64,000 nt of DNA from Chlorops oryzae (Eukaryota > Arthropoda > Insecta > Diptera > Chloropidae). A program made the position numbers and the translations under genes. The stretch is from NCBI GenBank assembly GCA_020466095.1, contig CM035808.1, positions 23,636,296 to 23,700,295 of the forward strand. The letters are read 5' to 3'. Positions within the stretch are counted from its first letter, which is position 1. Every line of letters begins with the position of its first letter. The notes under the pieces are model-generated. The model was given only the letters and a program-made list of their open reading frames with translations, searched no databases and was not told where the DNA came from. Positions 19,891-33,300 of this stretch are shown one piece after another.

Positions 19891-22365
19891 TACCAAGTTC
19901 AAAAAAATACAATTCTAAGTACCAATATAAGCTATTCCCAATGATATCATCGAAATCGGCACCAAATGGGTTAATAAATACATACAAACAAACCTTTATG
20001 TGCTATGGTCATTTTGTTTACGACTTTGTCCGCTTGAACTGAAATTTGATTTCTTTCAGCAGGAAAGAGTCTTCGAAAGCCACGTAAAAAGTCAAAATTT
20101 TCAACATAATTTTCTCGCATTGATGAAGCGAGTGCAGCAAAGCTCATATTTCCCCATAACTCGATAATATATTTATTTATATCATTTTTTATTAAAAAAC
20201 GCGATCAAAAAATAAATTTGATAAGATTTCTTATAGCTTTTAACGGCAAATACAAGGAAAGTACCTTAAGCACTTGAGCGATTGATCAAATATCAAGAAA
20301 TGCGAGCATATTTCCTGTGGAAGAAAAAGTTTCTTGTTGAAAATGTATGAAATGGAAACATTTATACACCGCATGAATGCCTACCTTTGTTAAAAGGTCT
20401 GATATCAGGAAAATATACTCGTAAACGAACTCTCGGGTCCGTGCATAAAACCAGAGACAGCGATTTCTTATGTTTAAAGAATTCATTTTGATTTCCCGCA
20501 ACCGTGACTAATTTATGCACCCAGGCAAGTGCAGAAACGAGAAAATGCCTTTGACTATCATAAGGAGGCCAACATACAATGTTTTGCCCACTTATCTCTC
20601 TATACTGCTCTCTCTTTACTTTTATCTCTCACTTTGAAAGGGTCTCTATAGTGACGTCATAATATTTAAGTTGAAATTGTTTCAAGAATAGTCAATTCCA
20701 TTGTTTGTTGAACCAACACTTGTCGTTTGTCACAAAAACAAAAGTAAACTCAATGGCAGGTTGTTGTCCGCTTACGCGTATTGATCTACTTATCGTATGA
20801 ACAGTTGGCGTACTCCCTCAATGGCCGAGCCATATGAACGTCAGTCACCCTACCTGGCTTGTATGTACGAACAGTTTCGTCAATTTCTGTTATCTATTGT
20901 GTTTGACTCCGTCGGTTGTCGGCAGTCTGCGAGCGAGTCGGTCGTGTCGGCTGAGTCAGTGTATCGAACATGCATTTGAGATTTTCATTTGCGATGAATG
21001 TTTTTCTATAAGAAGCTCAGTTATTTGCTTTTCATTTCGGTGTCGACAAGTCGCATTCAATTGTGTTGTTTGATAAAATTTTGAAGGAAAAAAAATTATC
21101 TGTGATAAATAAATATTGAAGAGAACCTGAAGATTGTTCCAACTACAAAGTGATATTTGGAAAATATTCCCTTGCTCACAGTGAAAGTGCTAGAAAGAAA
21201 GACAACTCCTTTCATGTCCTCCCGATGAGCTTAGCAAGCTATGAACTTTATTTATTTATTATTTTTTTGTCAATAACTTAAATTTTTGGAAACCTGAAGA
21301 AAAAAAAGTTTCTTTTTCGGTTATAATATTTATTTTGAGAATATATTCAGATTATAATCTGCAATTCCTATGTAAGTTAAATATATCTTGTAATTGAAAA
21401 ATTAAGCTTAGCGTTAAGATTAATTGAGGTTAAGTGGATTCTTGCGCTTTTCTGTTTGCTGACACTTAAGATTTGTCCTGTCTATGGTCTCCTTTTTGGT
21501 GGGAATAGAATTAGCAATTATTTTCTTTCCTTATTCCTTATTAGGTTCAACAATTTACTTCCTTTCTTGAACGGCTTTTTATATATGCCATTCCCTGGAC
21601 AGTCCACTCTCTACAACAAATTTCGAGCTATCGCGACTCTCCTCCTAAACTAGACGCGACCGCTAAAAACTAACGACAGATTTGTTCTCAGGAGGTCATT
21701 TTTCATATAATGACTTAGTCCATAATGTAAATTGCTTCAAAGGTACTAGTACGTATGAGTGTAAGATCGATGTAGAGCAAAAATAACCTGGTCGAAAAAT
21801 CGAATATCAATCCAAAATGGGTTAAGAGAGTTCATCAAAAAGAGGTCTGACTGCTTCAAATGACGCTAAAATGAGTCTAATGAGAACAGAGCCAATCGAT
21901 AACATGATAAATTTTGACAGGTCGAATCAAAGCTTTAAAAATAGTACCCAAATTTATGCTTAACCTTCCAGAACTGGTGTTCGCGATAACCGCAGCTATG
22001 AAAAATCTGCTTAAAATGGGAGAATATTTTTTCAGATTCGAAGTGCAACATTCTTCGGGAATATTTAGAATCGGGCTAATTATTTGGTAAAAATGGTCCC
22101 AAATAAGTGTGTTCATATAAAACAAGATTTGTACTTGGTGTGAACGACGCAAAGAGGAAAGTGTTATAATTTATTATAAAAGCCAATAATTAAAGATTTA
22201 TTTTGACACCTCGCACATACACAGAAAGAGGCATGGATTTCTTAGAATTTACTGGTCGAAAATGGTTTAAAACGGGTTAAAATTTTGAATCCAAATTTCT
22301 TCCGGTAGTTTATCAATTTTTAAATTTTAATGTTTTAAATATTTTTCAAAACCAGTATAAAAGAA
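19891..22365. other. Non-coding upstream or first-intron DNA
   Basis: AT-rich. The part from about 20640 to 21100 is less AT-biased, with CG dinucleotides and a GTCGGCAGTCTGCGAGCGAG stretch that could be another 5' leader, but I cannot establish a transcript. No protein gene or TIR element recognised. Confidence 0.35.
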
Positions 22366-22616
22366 GATAGGTAGGTAGGTAGTGAAGTGACTGCCACTTA
22401 GGCCGTTAATCGGCCCATTGTGATACCAAGGAGGTTTTCTTGTGTTTGTGTGTGTATGTCTTATGTAGTGTGCCCCTAACATGCGACTTCTTGAAAAACG
22501 AGTGCTAGGCTTGGAATATTACACTCCGTTTCGCCTGTGCCGGGAATCGAACCCCGGACCCTGGGATCAAGAGCATAGCACGCATCCCCTACGCTATCCG
22601 AGAGCCACAGTATAAA
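22366..22616 (-). mobile_element. tRNA-derived SINE with LINE-like 3' tail
   Basis: On the minus strand the head (about 22614-22540) is tRNA-like: a GATAGCGTAGGGGATGC A-box-like segment, CTCTTGATCCCAGGGTC in the anticodon-arm position (nearest tRNA-Lys) and a good B box GGGTTCGATTCCCGG. The body follows, then a 3' segment TGGTATCACAATGGGCC...CGGCCTAAGTG and a (TACC)n tail. The 3' segment closely matches the end of the LINE at 44438-44754. The tRNA part does not fold as an intact tRNA (acceptor stem decayed). Confidence 0.75.
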
Positions 22617-23512
22617 TGAAGCAAAATTCAAAAAAAAAAAAAACAGAATGAAGGCCAACACATACAAATATTTGGCAAGTGTCCCTGACAAGTGCCTCTT
22701 CAAAATAAGGCTTAATAAATCTCTTAGCACTTAAACTTTTGTTTCAAAGCAAAAATGCTTCATAGAATATTTTCCTACAAAAATTGCGAAAAATCCGAAA
22801 ATATATTCGCTTGTCCCGTGTGTACTATGAATAATGCCAAGAGAGTTCCTCGAATGCGTCTTTTTTTTTGGACTTTCTCCGTTAGTATGCCGAAGCTTGC
22901 TCCCGGTACATTTGTTCAACATGACAATCTGAAGTGATTGATATACAAGCAGTACCATTCTTCTATGCTCAGCGCGTATAAGCTTGAAAAATAAATGTCT
23001 TTCTATATATTTTATATATGTATTAAAAAAAAAAAAACAAAAGAGAAAACAATAAAATACTTGTACAGACTCCAGAAGATATATGCGTGGCATTTAAATA
23101 CATTGGATGAAATCAAGAATTCACGGCATGCCGCGTGTCTGGCGAGTTTGCGAACATTATTTTCTATTCTTCTTGGCACAGTCGTGATTTTAAGTAAATT
23201 TAGTTTTAGGCTTTTAACATTATTTCTGCTGCTGACTGATCACGCGGTGGTAATTGGCATGAAGCGTTAAAAAAATAAAAATAAAAAATAATTCCTTAAA
23301 GCCTAAAACGTGTTCGCTGACGCCGTGCGGTTATTTCTTTCTCTTCTCTTCATGTTTTTCAAATCAACTTCGTTTCGTTTGGGGAAAAACATTTTCGCCA
23401 TTGACATTGATTAATCGTTTTCGAATATTTCTTCTATAAATAAAGTCTAATTGTTAATTTATAAGACCTCATTAAAACGATTGTTTCTTCTTCTCCCTTT
23501 TTTTTTTTCCAG
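22617..23512. other. Non-coding DNA before the fizzy-related start exon
   Basis: AT-rich, ending in a strong polypyrimidine acceptor (TTTTTTTTTCCAG at 23512). No gene recognised. Confidence 0.4.
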
Positions 23513-23830
23513 ATTTCGATTTCAAAGTTGGAAACTGTTTCCGATAGCTGCGACTCTGATATATTTTGATATCGTATTTGCCGATCTTGGTGGTTCTATT
23601 TATATAAATAAATATATATTTCGGAGAATTTTACACATAAAATCATCAACATTTTGGACTTATACAAAAAACAAAAATTTATATATATACATATATTTTT
23701 TTGCAAATAACTTCGCTCAACCTGGTTTTTTGGTGTTGTAATTATAATTTAGATTTTTGTCAAGACAAACGATTTTTTTATTTTTGTTCGATTGAAGTGC
23801 GTACGGGCGCGAACAAAGAATTGGATAAAC

Positions 23831-26800
23831 ATGTTTAGTCCTGATTATGAAAAACGTATTCTGAAACATTGTAGTCCAGTTGCGCGGAATCTATTCAATA
23901 GTTTTGAGGCAGCATCAACGACAACATCGCTGGATCGATTTATTCCCTGCAGGTGAGTTTGGAGCAGCATTTCCTTATACACTTATTAAATAATATAAGG
24001 CAAAATCAATACAGAATCAATATTACATATATAGAGAGATATCTCAGAAGGTTGAATGCAAAATACTCAGGAGAACAGTTTTAACTTTGCGCTTTTTTGT
24101 ATAGAATATAAGTCGTTTATGGGCTGCCATGCCCGTCATACCTATCGAACCTATCACAACCTTTCAATGGGCCGAAATCATGTTCTTTCAGTGTCTAAAT
24201 TTTATTGAAAGCTTTCAAAATTTGACCTTGAGAGCAGACACGCGAGGAATGGGCACAGGAAGATCCTCGCCTCATCTCCAAGCTGATATTGGTAGACCTA
24301 AATTATAAAAGTCGGACGGTCTTCTTTATCACAGAAAACTGGCTAAAAGGAAGAAACTCCGAACGCCCTGGCGTTCCCTCCGACGACTTCTATAGAAGTT
24401 GCGGATCCGAGGAAAGAGATGAATCGGTGAACCACCTCATGTCTCATTGCCTGGGCCAAATTCCAGGTTATTCGGCTCCTTCTTTTCCATCTCCCACACC
24501 CAGATATCATCTGTTCGAATAAAAGACATGTCACGCTCTATAAATGAGTCCACCAAATGGGTAACTAGGGAGGCGAACAAGGGGTCTATTTGCGGCCGAA
24601 GTATGCCACTCTTACCTAACCTAACCTAAAGTATTAAGACCTTTTATATCCGTAGAAGATTACCGATTTCATATCTCTACAAAGAAAGTATAAAAGGTGA
24701 AAAAAGAGTACATATTCTCTTTTGCGATGTTACATGTTTGAAGCGGAAAAAAGTTCATTGTTCGAGACCCCTATGCTGCTCTATGCTGTGGGAAAAAATA
24801 AACAAGCGTATAAAGAGCAACAACCACAACTACTCAGATAATAAACGTAAGGCTCGTGAAAAATTTCCCAAACGACAATCTCTCTGCGAATGATTGAGCT
24901 CTGGTAGTTTCCAATTCAAAAAAAAAAAAAAAAAAAAAGAAATCATTACGAAAATGCTTAAAAACCCTTTCCGGAGACCAAATACCTCCAAATACGAGTA
25001 GAAGTTCGTGTGAAACCAATTTTTGGTGTTAAATAAACCGCACAGAAAACGACGGAAGCGCATGACTAGCCGCAATTCATGCTTTTGCTCCTCTGGTTTT
25101 TTGTAATGCCATTTGAGCATGTTCGATTCTATGCTTCGCTGCATTCTGTTTTCCTTCCATTACATGAGCAATTGATATTCTTTACGGTGGTAACTTGTGC
25201 CTCAGCTCTTCCGTCCCATGTAACTACAAATTGGCATTTGAATTCGAAAATGGTTGCGTTGTAACTTGATCGAATATTTTTTATGACTTTATTTTTGCAG
25301 AACTGAGTCCATGCGTTCTGAGGTCGTTTACACTTTATTAATTTTTTTTTTTTTAAGCAGTTTTGTTTAAAAAATTCTTTTCGTTTTGGATGAACTCTTA
25401 CCGGAAAGCACGTTCTTAATTACTTTTTCGAATTCTAAAGTTACTTACCACACCTTCTATTCGTATCCATTAGCAATATATTGTTGAAGCTTTTGGGTTT
25501 TGAGAATTGTTCTAAACAAAGCTTCATTATTGCAAAACGGAGATGAAAATGAAAAATACGGAAATTTATCGCCGGTGCTTAGGTCACCTGACCTATTCTG
25601 GCCTGAAACTTGTTTCCAATCATCGGCAACACTGTGTGTGTAGCAATATTTAAAAAGAGCATTGATAAATTCTTGTTCCCATTTTTCGTAGGAGTCGCAT
25701 CATGCATAGTGTGTGCCCCCATGCAACACTCGTGACTTAGTTACGGTGGCATCAGCTTTTTTTGACCAGAATATCGACAGCCGATCGATCAAGGGCGATC
25801 GTATCTAAATGCAATCCATCTATTGTTGTCGCATAAAAGGGCTTTGGAATTAAAAAAAATATTTCTTGTCAAGATTCTCGCAAGGGAGCCGTCTGGACGA
25901 CGGTTACGGGCGTAGCGAACCCGCGAACCCTAGCTAAACCGAAACCGTTGATAGGTTGATCGGGAATTGGATCAAGCTGGTGTTTCCAGTGGTTATCTGG
26001 TGCCTCAGAACTGACCGAACGAAATTCTGTGTTGTTGGGACGCGGACTCCTTGAAGAACCCTCACTGCGAATATGGTTTATCATAAGAAGAATGTAGTGA
26101 AAAGTTAAATTGGAACTCTGGGGATGAGAGCAGCGCCAACAGTCAATTTACAATCCATCCAGGATAGATATAAACGATAAAGGAGTCTCGTAAATCCCTT
26201 TTATGCCTTACTAAAAAATGGTACTGAGATTAAGTATTCCATTAACCCATTTAAAGCCGCTGTACCCTCCAGGAAAAGTTTACATACATAAACATTCGTC
26301 AATAGTTCAATTTTTTTTTTCTGAATTTCATTCGTTTTTGATGGATTTTTGGTTCATGTCCTGGCTTTATATGGGTTAAATAGTATTGAAGGTGTTCTCA
26401 GTTTACCTCTGAAGTAAGCAACGTTAATTCTTCTGAATCATTTCAGAATCACTATTGTGCGTGTTCATTATACCCGACACACTCTGTGTCGAGGGTAAAT
26501 TGCGTTTGTGTGGTTGTGTGTAACACCCAGAGCTAGTCGAGATAGACCATACAAAATGTATATAGAAATGATCAGCGTCACCAGGAGATTCGATTTAGAC
26601 ATGTCCGTCCGTCTGTCTGTCCGTCTATCCGTCTGTCCGTCTTTATACAGTTATCTTACCGAAGGAATTGAGCTATATTGACAAAATTTGGTATGCGTGC
26701 TAACGGGGACATGAGTAAGAACAAGTTCGAGAATGGACCCGATCGGACCATTTTTAGGGGTACCTCCAGTACTAGAGTCTGTTACGAAAATCACAAAAAC

Positions 26801-29800
26801 TGCTCTAAACTCGAAGTTTTTCAAGATATTTTGATGAAATTTGATATTTGAACATGTTTCAAGGCAAGTAATACGATTTCTAAAAATTTTAAAAGTGGGC
26901 ATGGCAGAAGGGCGTTTTTTGAAAATTGTCCCCTATACCCGAAATTCAAATGGGACTTGAACGAAAGTTGGCACTTATGCTTATTTTGTAGCCATTATTA
27001 TTATTATTATTAGATGGGGGCTCTGTGCGCACCGCGACCCATAATGAATCTATTGTGCTACCCCCAGGGTTGTCTTAATTATCTATCCTTAGGCTCTTTA
27101 TATATTTGAGCACTGTGGACGGTTTTAAGACAGACCAAAATTTGTAGGGGGCGACAAGCGCCTCCCCAAAGTTGAGGATTCTGCGGCTGGCCAGAGATGG
27201 ACAGTCACAGAGAATGTGTTCTGGCGTTTCTTCATCCATTTCACAGAACCGGCATTTCGATTCGTTCGATAGGCCTATCTTTTTGAGATGATATCTCAAT
27301 TTGCAGTGCCCTGTGAAGTATTCGGTAAGGATCTTTAAATCTTTCCTTCCGAGATACAGTTATCTCTTGGAGATTAGTTTGTTGGGAGTGATGAATCTTT
27401 TGGCCTGTCTTTGACCTTTTGATTTCATCCAGGAAGTATGAAAACACTATTCCTCCCAATTTCTGAGTAATTCTGCACAGTATGACTTCTGACTTTGTAG
27501 CCATAAACACCCTCCCAAAAAATTTCCTAGATCGGTCCATTATTAAGGGTACCTCCAGTACTAGGGTCTGTTACAAAAATCTCAAAACTGCCCCAAAATC
27601 GGACTTTTTCCAAATATTTCAATGAAACTTAGGATTTGAGCGTATATCTAAGTCTCCGATTAGAATTCCAAAATATTGGAAAAGTGGGCGTGGCAAAGGG
27701 GCAGTTTTCATAAAGAAATCTAACAAAAGTCGGTATATTGGGCCCCTTATGGCCTTAAACACCTCTTGATATTAACAATTTTTTGAACATGTGAGTCTGT
27801 GTCGGGTATTCTATTGTCGGCTCGCCTGACTATAACACCCTTACTTGTTCTTTTCTATATTTATTCAAAGAAACAGCACAGAACAGAAAATACTCTCATA
27901 TGCAGTTGTCGGAACTTTAACCTCTTGTATTTTTTTGGCTCGAGAGAAGTACCGTTGATTGAAAGTGTCCGTTTCCTGTTGTCGCCTACGCCGGTGCCCC
28001 GCCGTATCCCGCATGCATTCCAAAGTAAATTGAAATGTTCGTTGACAACCACGACTTCTCACAAAAATTATGAATAACGTATCATTAAATCATTCAATCA
28101 TTCAACATTGTCACGCACACAGGTGGGCAAAGTCACTGTCTGTCACCTTCATTGAAATCGTGTCTTCATTATAATCAAAGATATGATATTTTTCAAATAT
28201 TCTCTTCGCTTCTCCCGTGAAGTTTTTGTGTGTTTTTTTTTTTTTTTTTGTCATTTATTGCAATTTGGAAGTGCTTCGAATGCGTTCACGAACTCCAACA
28301 TTCACCGCATGCGAAATGAGCTCCGCATTCAAAGCTACCGAAGGAAGCAAGTAAATTGTTAAATATTAGAATTACAAAGTTGAAGGAAAATATTTTGCAA
28401 TTTATTTATTTTTTCTTTCTTTTTTGCAGTTTCATAATCATTTTCCGTTTGATTTTTTTTATTTTTTTTTAACCAAATTTGCAAATTCGCGAAGTACTCG
28501 ATCGTTGCTGCGGTTCCATGAGTCTCCGATGATTTCGCAATATTCGCGATTTTTTCGCTGACTGCTGCCGTCAATTCATCAAAAAAATCGCGTTTTTATT
28601 TTATTTTTGTTTATTGTCCCCAAAATGACGAATTTATTCTTCATCACTTTACCTTGGTCGGTAGCCTCGTCGTTTCGCAATTCGAAAGGTCGTTCTCAGG
28701 TTTTTTTTTAGTTGCATTGCGATTCATTAGAATTTCATTATGTTTTCTTTTACTAAAAATCATTATTTTCCCCTCTTTTTTTCCTCTTTAGGGCAAATAA
28801 TAATTGGCAAACGAATTTCGCTTCGATAAATAAATCAAATGAAAACTCCCCACAAGCGAGCAAGAAGCAACGCGACTGCGGAGAGTCCGCACGCGATAGT
28901 CTCGCGTATTCGTGTCTGCTGAAAAACGAACTGCTAGGGACGGCAATTGAGGATGTGAAGGCAGTTAGCGATGAAAGAAATGAAAATTCGTATGTTCCTG
29001 CAACGAAAAGAAGCCTCTTCAAGTACCAATCGCCAACGAAACAGGTAAGAAAAAGATCATCCTATTTTGAACTCATGAGGAAGTGAAGATAATCACGGGT
29101 TTCCCTTTTTATTGAAGCCTATAATACTTGGGAAATTTCCCAGGAATGTCTCAAAACAAGGTCTAAATTCCCTAAAATGTAATTTTAAAATCTTCTAAAA
29201 ACAAAAACTTATTCCCATAAGGTCCCATTAAAAATTTCCCTGACCACTTTTCTGCCCTAAGACTCCACAAAAGATCATAAATGTCTTTTAACTTAGAAGA
29301 GATTACCCTAAACTGGCAACAGTACGACTCGGAAGGTCGTTATGACAATGTTGCAGCTGTTGGCTTTTCCATGACGACGTCTTAAATGATATAATCAAAG
29401 GAAAAAGAAAATCCATTGATGAAAAAGGGTATGAACCAATGCCCAACTATCTAAACTACCTGTAGTCAGTCGAGCGACGATTCATGACACGATGTCACTT
29501 TGGCATCAGTTTCCATACACGTTAAACTTATTATTTCGCTGGCGAATAAAGACCTGTGTTTTTTCTAGTGGGGAAGAGAGCAGCTAATTAGCTGTGGACG
29601 GTGGACAGACCGTTTTGCCAGTTGAATAGCACTAGTGTTTTGGGCATGGAAGAGAGACGGATATATTCACTAGACCATTAAATCAAATTTAATATGAAAT
29701 TTTATGTGGTTCGGAGCATTTTCACATTGAAATTATTTTCATATTTTCCACACTTAGATACACTAAAGAGATGTGGTCGAGTGAAGACGTTGAGTAGAAA

Positions 29801-30177
29801 GATAGAGATGAGAAAGAAGAGAGAGAGAGAAAAAGAGAGAGAGAAAAAAGAAGAGAGAGAGAGGAGAAAAAGAGAGAGAAAGAGAAAAAAGAGATGGGAG
29901 GAGAAAAGAGAGAGAGAGAAAAAGAGAGAGAGAGAAAAGAGAGAGAGAGAAAAAGAGAGAGAGAAAAGAGAGAGAGAGAGAAAGAGAGAGAGAGAAAAAG
30001 AGAGAGAGAGAGAAAAAGAGAGAGAGAAAAAGAGAGAGAGAGAGAAAAAGAGAGAGAGAGAAAAGAGAGAGAGAGAAAAAGAGAGAGAGAGAAAGAAAAG
30101 AGAGAGAGAAAAGAAGAGAGAGAAAAGAGAGAGAGAGAAAAGAGAGAGAAAGAGAGAAAGAGAGAGAGAGAGAAGAA

Positions 30178-30229
<52 letters not shown>

Positions 30230-30303
30230 AAAGAGAGAGAGAGAAAAAGAGAGGGAGAGAGAAGAGAGAGAGAGAGGGAGAGAGAGAGAGAGAGAGAGAG
30301 GAG

Positions 30304-30339
<36 letters not shown>

Positions 30340-33300
30340 GGAGAGAGAGAGGAAGAGAGAGGGAAAGAGAGAGAGGGAAGAGAGAGAGGGGGAGAGAGAG
30401 TACAAATACTCCAACAGTGAGAAAAAGGCTTCCAAGATTTGATTTGAAAAGAGTGCAGGCTGTCTATTATTCTATCTTGTTGTGACTAGTAAAATGGCTA
30501 GCCATCCAAAACTGGCATAATGGGAGGTCTCATACTTAAGTAGCGACCTACTGACTACAGGGATACTACTATATTCCCTGAATATATTTTGAAAGCCTCG
30601 CTTTATATTTGTTAACAAATATAATGACGGCATTAATAATTCCCTAGTACATTCATCCCGTATAAAAACAACGTCACAAATGTGTCTCTAACCGAGAAAA
30701 TCTTCAATCGAGATCTTAATACAATTAGGGTGCTAGTTGCACAATTTTCGATGCTAGTATCCGATAGATACTACTGTACCCATGTTAAGTAGAAGCTTTT
30801 TACGATTGCCACCATTCATAAGCCTAGAATTAGTGTTGTGATTTGATTTACCTCATACCCTTTCAAACAGAAACATACCTCATCTTGTCTTCCCAGTGCA
30901 AGAAGGATGAGGATAGTGTTCGAATTAAAGACGAAGGTTAACAGGTTATCAGAGCCTGTCTAAGTTTCTGTGTAACCATATTATATGGTATGTTCTTATG
31001 TACCATATTATATGGTCCATATATGTATGTATATAAAATCAAAAATAAAACCAAAACACAGCTGGGGAAAGTATAAGAAAGGAAAGGCTCAAGGAGTTCA
31101 ACGGCCGCATTTCCTAAAACTCGCTAGCGCTTGGGGTTCTTTGAATGTCATGAGATCGTGGTTAGCAGCCCAAGACCATAAATTCCAAGCATCGACGTCA
31201 TTTGGGAAAACATGAAATTATCGAAATGTGTGAACCATGACAATGACTAGCAGCGACGTGTGACTTTCCACATTTGAACGTGTTGCGACGTTCCATGTTA
31301 ATGGGTAGAGAGAACGAGAGGGAATAGTCTAGCAACCCGGGATTGTTTATTTGACTTTGAAAGAGCAACAGCAGCAGCAGCAATTGTACTGAAATCAGTT
31401 CAATTGCCATGTACACGAAAAAACGTAGCAGTGGAGGTTTTTTTTATTCTTTGTATATTCTATCTAAAATGCTCAATGGGCGGTCAGTACTTTTTTGTTC
31501 CTTTTTTTTTTTCTTATGAGTTTGTGAAGTGTATTTCATTATGAAGACAGACAGTTTCAATTTTTGAAGATCACTTTTTGACTTTTGCAAATTTTGTCTG
31601 TCCTCTCACTCAATACGATTCAAGGGTCATTCAAATTTAATTGGGAATGCACTTTTCAGTGTTGTTCTTATCAATTACGTTTGAATCGAATACAATACCT
31701 TCTTTTTTATGTGCACTTCATCTCTCTAAATAAAGTCTACAAATTAAATTAAGGCATCCATTCAAATGAAGGTAACTGAACCGTAAATAATGCGATCTTT
31801 TTGTTATTGGATCTGCAGCATATATTTTCAGAGCTTTTAGAGTAGATTGAAGGATTCAGTACAATTGAATTGGTCAATTTAAAAGCTCCTTCAAAACTCA
31901 TTTAGTTTAAGTATGAAGCAGTTTACTGAATTCTATTCTAGTAGCTTGTGAGGCTTTTGAAATTATCGATTCAATTAGAGATGCCATTTACTTGGACCCG
32001 GGGTTGAGGGTGCCTTTCTTTCTGAACCTCTTCTGGTAGAATTAAATGAAATTCCTCGACAATGTACGGGAAATGACTACATAGACCCACCTTTCTTTAA
32101 GACCTACACTTTCTATAAGGTCGTTGCGGAATGCTTGGCATCGAGATGTTAGAACCAAAAGAGGAAAATGTCCTCGATAATAAGAGATAGAGAATGATAT
32201 CGAAAAGAGCCTTCTGAAAAGTTTTTTTCTTTTCCGATAAGTTCAAAATAAAAACACAATAGAATAATAATAAAATAAAATAATAAAAAATAACAAAAAC
32301 TAAAATAATAAAAAATAACAAAAATAAAATAATAGAAAAATAAATGAATTAAAACAAAATTTAAAATAACAAATAAAATAAAATGAAATGAAATTGGCCT
32401 AATTATGTATTCCGAAGGATCGAATCCGTTCGGATTTTCACCTTTTTATGAATGGAAAAACTCTTTTTCATTCATAAAAATTTGAAAAATCCGAACGGAT
32501 TCGATCCGTCGGAATACATAATCAGGCCGAATAAAAAAAAATAAAATAAAAAAAAAAAATAAAAAAAAAATTAAATCTAAAATAAAAATAATAAAATAAA
32601 TATTTATAAAAACAAGTAAGTGTGTTATAGTCAGGCGAGCCTGACAATAGAATACCCGACACAGACACACATATTCAAATAGTTTTTAATATCAAAAGGT
32701 GTTTAATGCCATAAGTGGCCCCAAATACCGACTTTTTTTAAATTTCTTTATGAAAACCGCCCCTTCGCCACGCCCACTTTTCCAATTCTTTTTGGAATTC
32801 TAAACGGAGGCTTAAATATACGCGCAAGTTCTAAGTTTCATTGAAATATATCGAAAAGTTCGTATTTGAGGCAGTTTTGGGATTTTTGCGACAGACCCTA
32901 GTACTGGAGGTACCCTTAAAAATGGACCGATCAAGAAAATTTTTTTGGAACGATCCTACAAAGGAAGCATAAGTGCCAAAATTCGTTCAAGTCCCCTTTG
33001 AATTTCGGGGGTAGGAGACTATTTTCGAAAAACGCCCTTCAGCCGCGCCCACTTTTCCAATTTTTATAAATCATATTACTTGCCTTTAAACATGTTCAAA
33101 TATCAAATTTCATCAAAATATCTTGAAAAACTTCGATTTTAGAGCAGTTTTTGAGATTTTCGTTACAGACCCTAGTACTGGAGGTACCCCTAAAAATATT
33201 CCGATCTGGTCCATTCTCGAACTTGTTCTTACTCATGTCCCCGTGAGCACGTATACCAAATTTTGTTAAGATAGCTGAACTCCTTCGATAAGAAAACTGT

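Noticed and set aside
18585..20042. 485-codon open frame with SRPPYLSL repeats
   Set aside because: It is the translation of a CT microsatellite and 24-bp minisatellite; the absence of stops follows from the pyrimidine composition.
22540..22614. Functional tRNA-Lys gene
   Set aside because: Good B box and Lys-like anticodon arm, but the acceptor stem is lost and the body continues into a SINE tail.
25869..26084. 71-codon minus-strand frame in a GC-richer block
   Set aside because: No family recognised; left as unclassified composition change rather than a gene.
29694..30485. Long Arg/Glu-repeat frame, and Ser/Leu frame on the other strand
   Set aside because: By-product of the (GA)n tract in fizzy-related intron 2.
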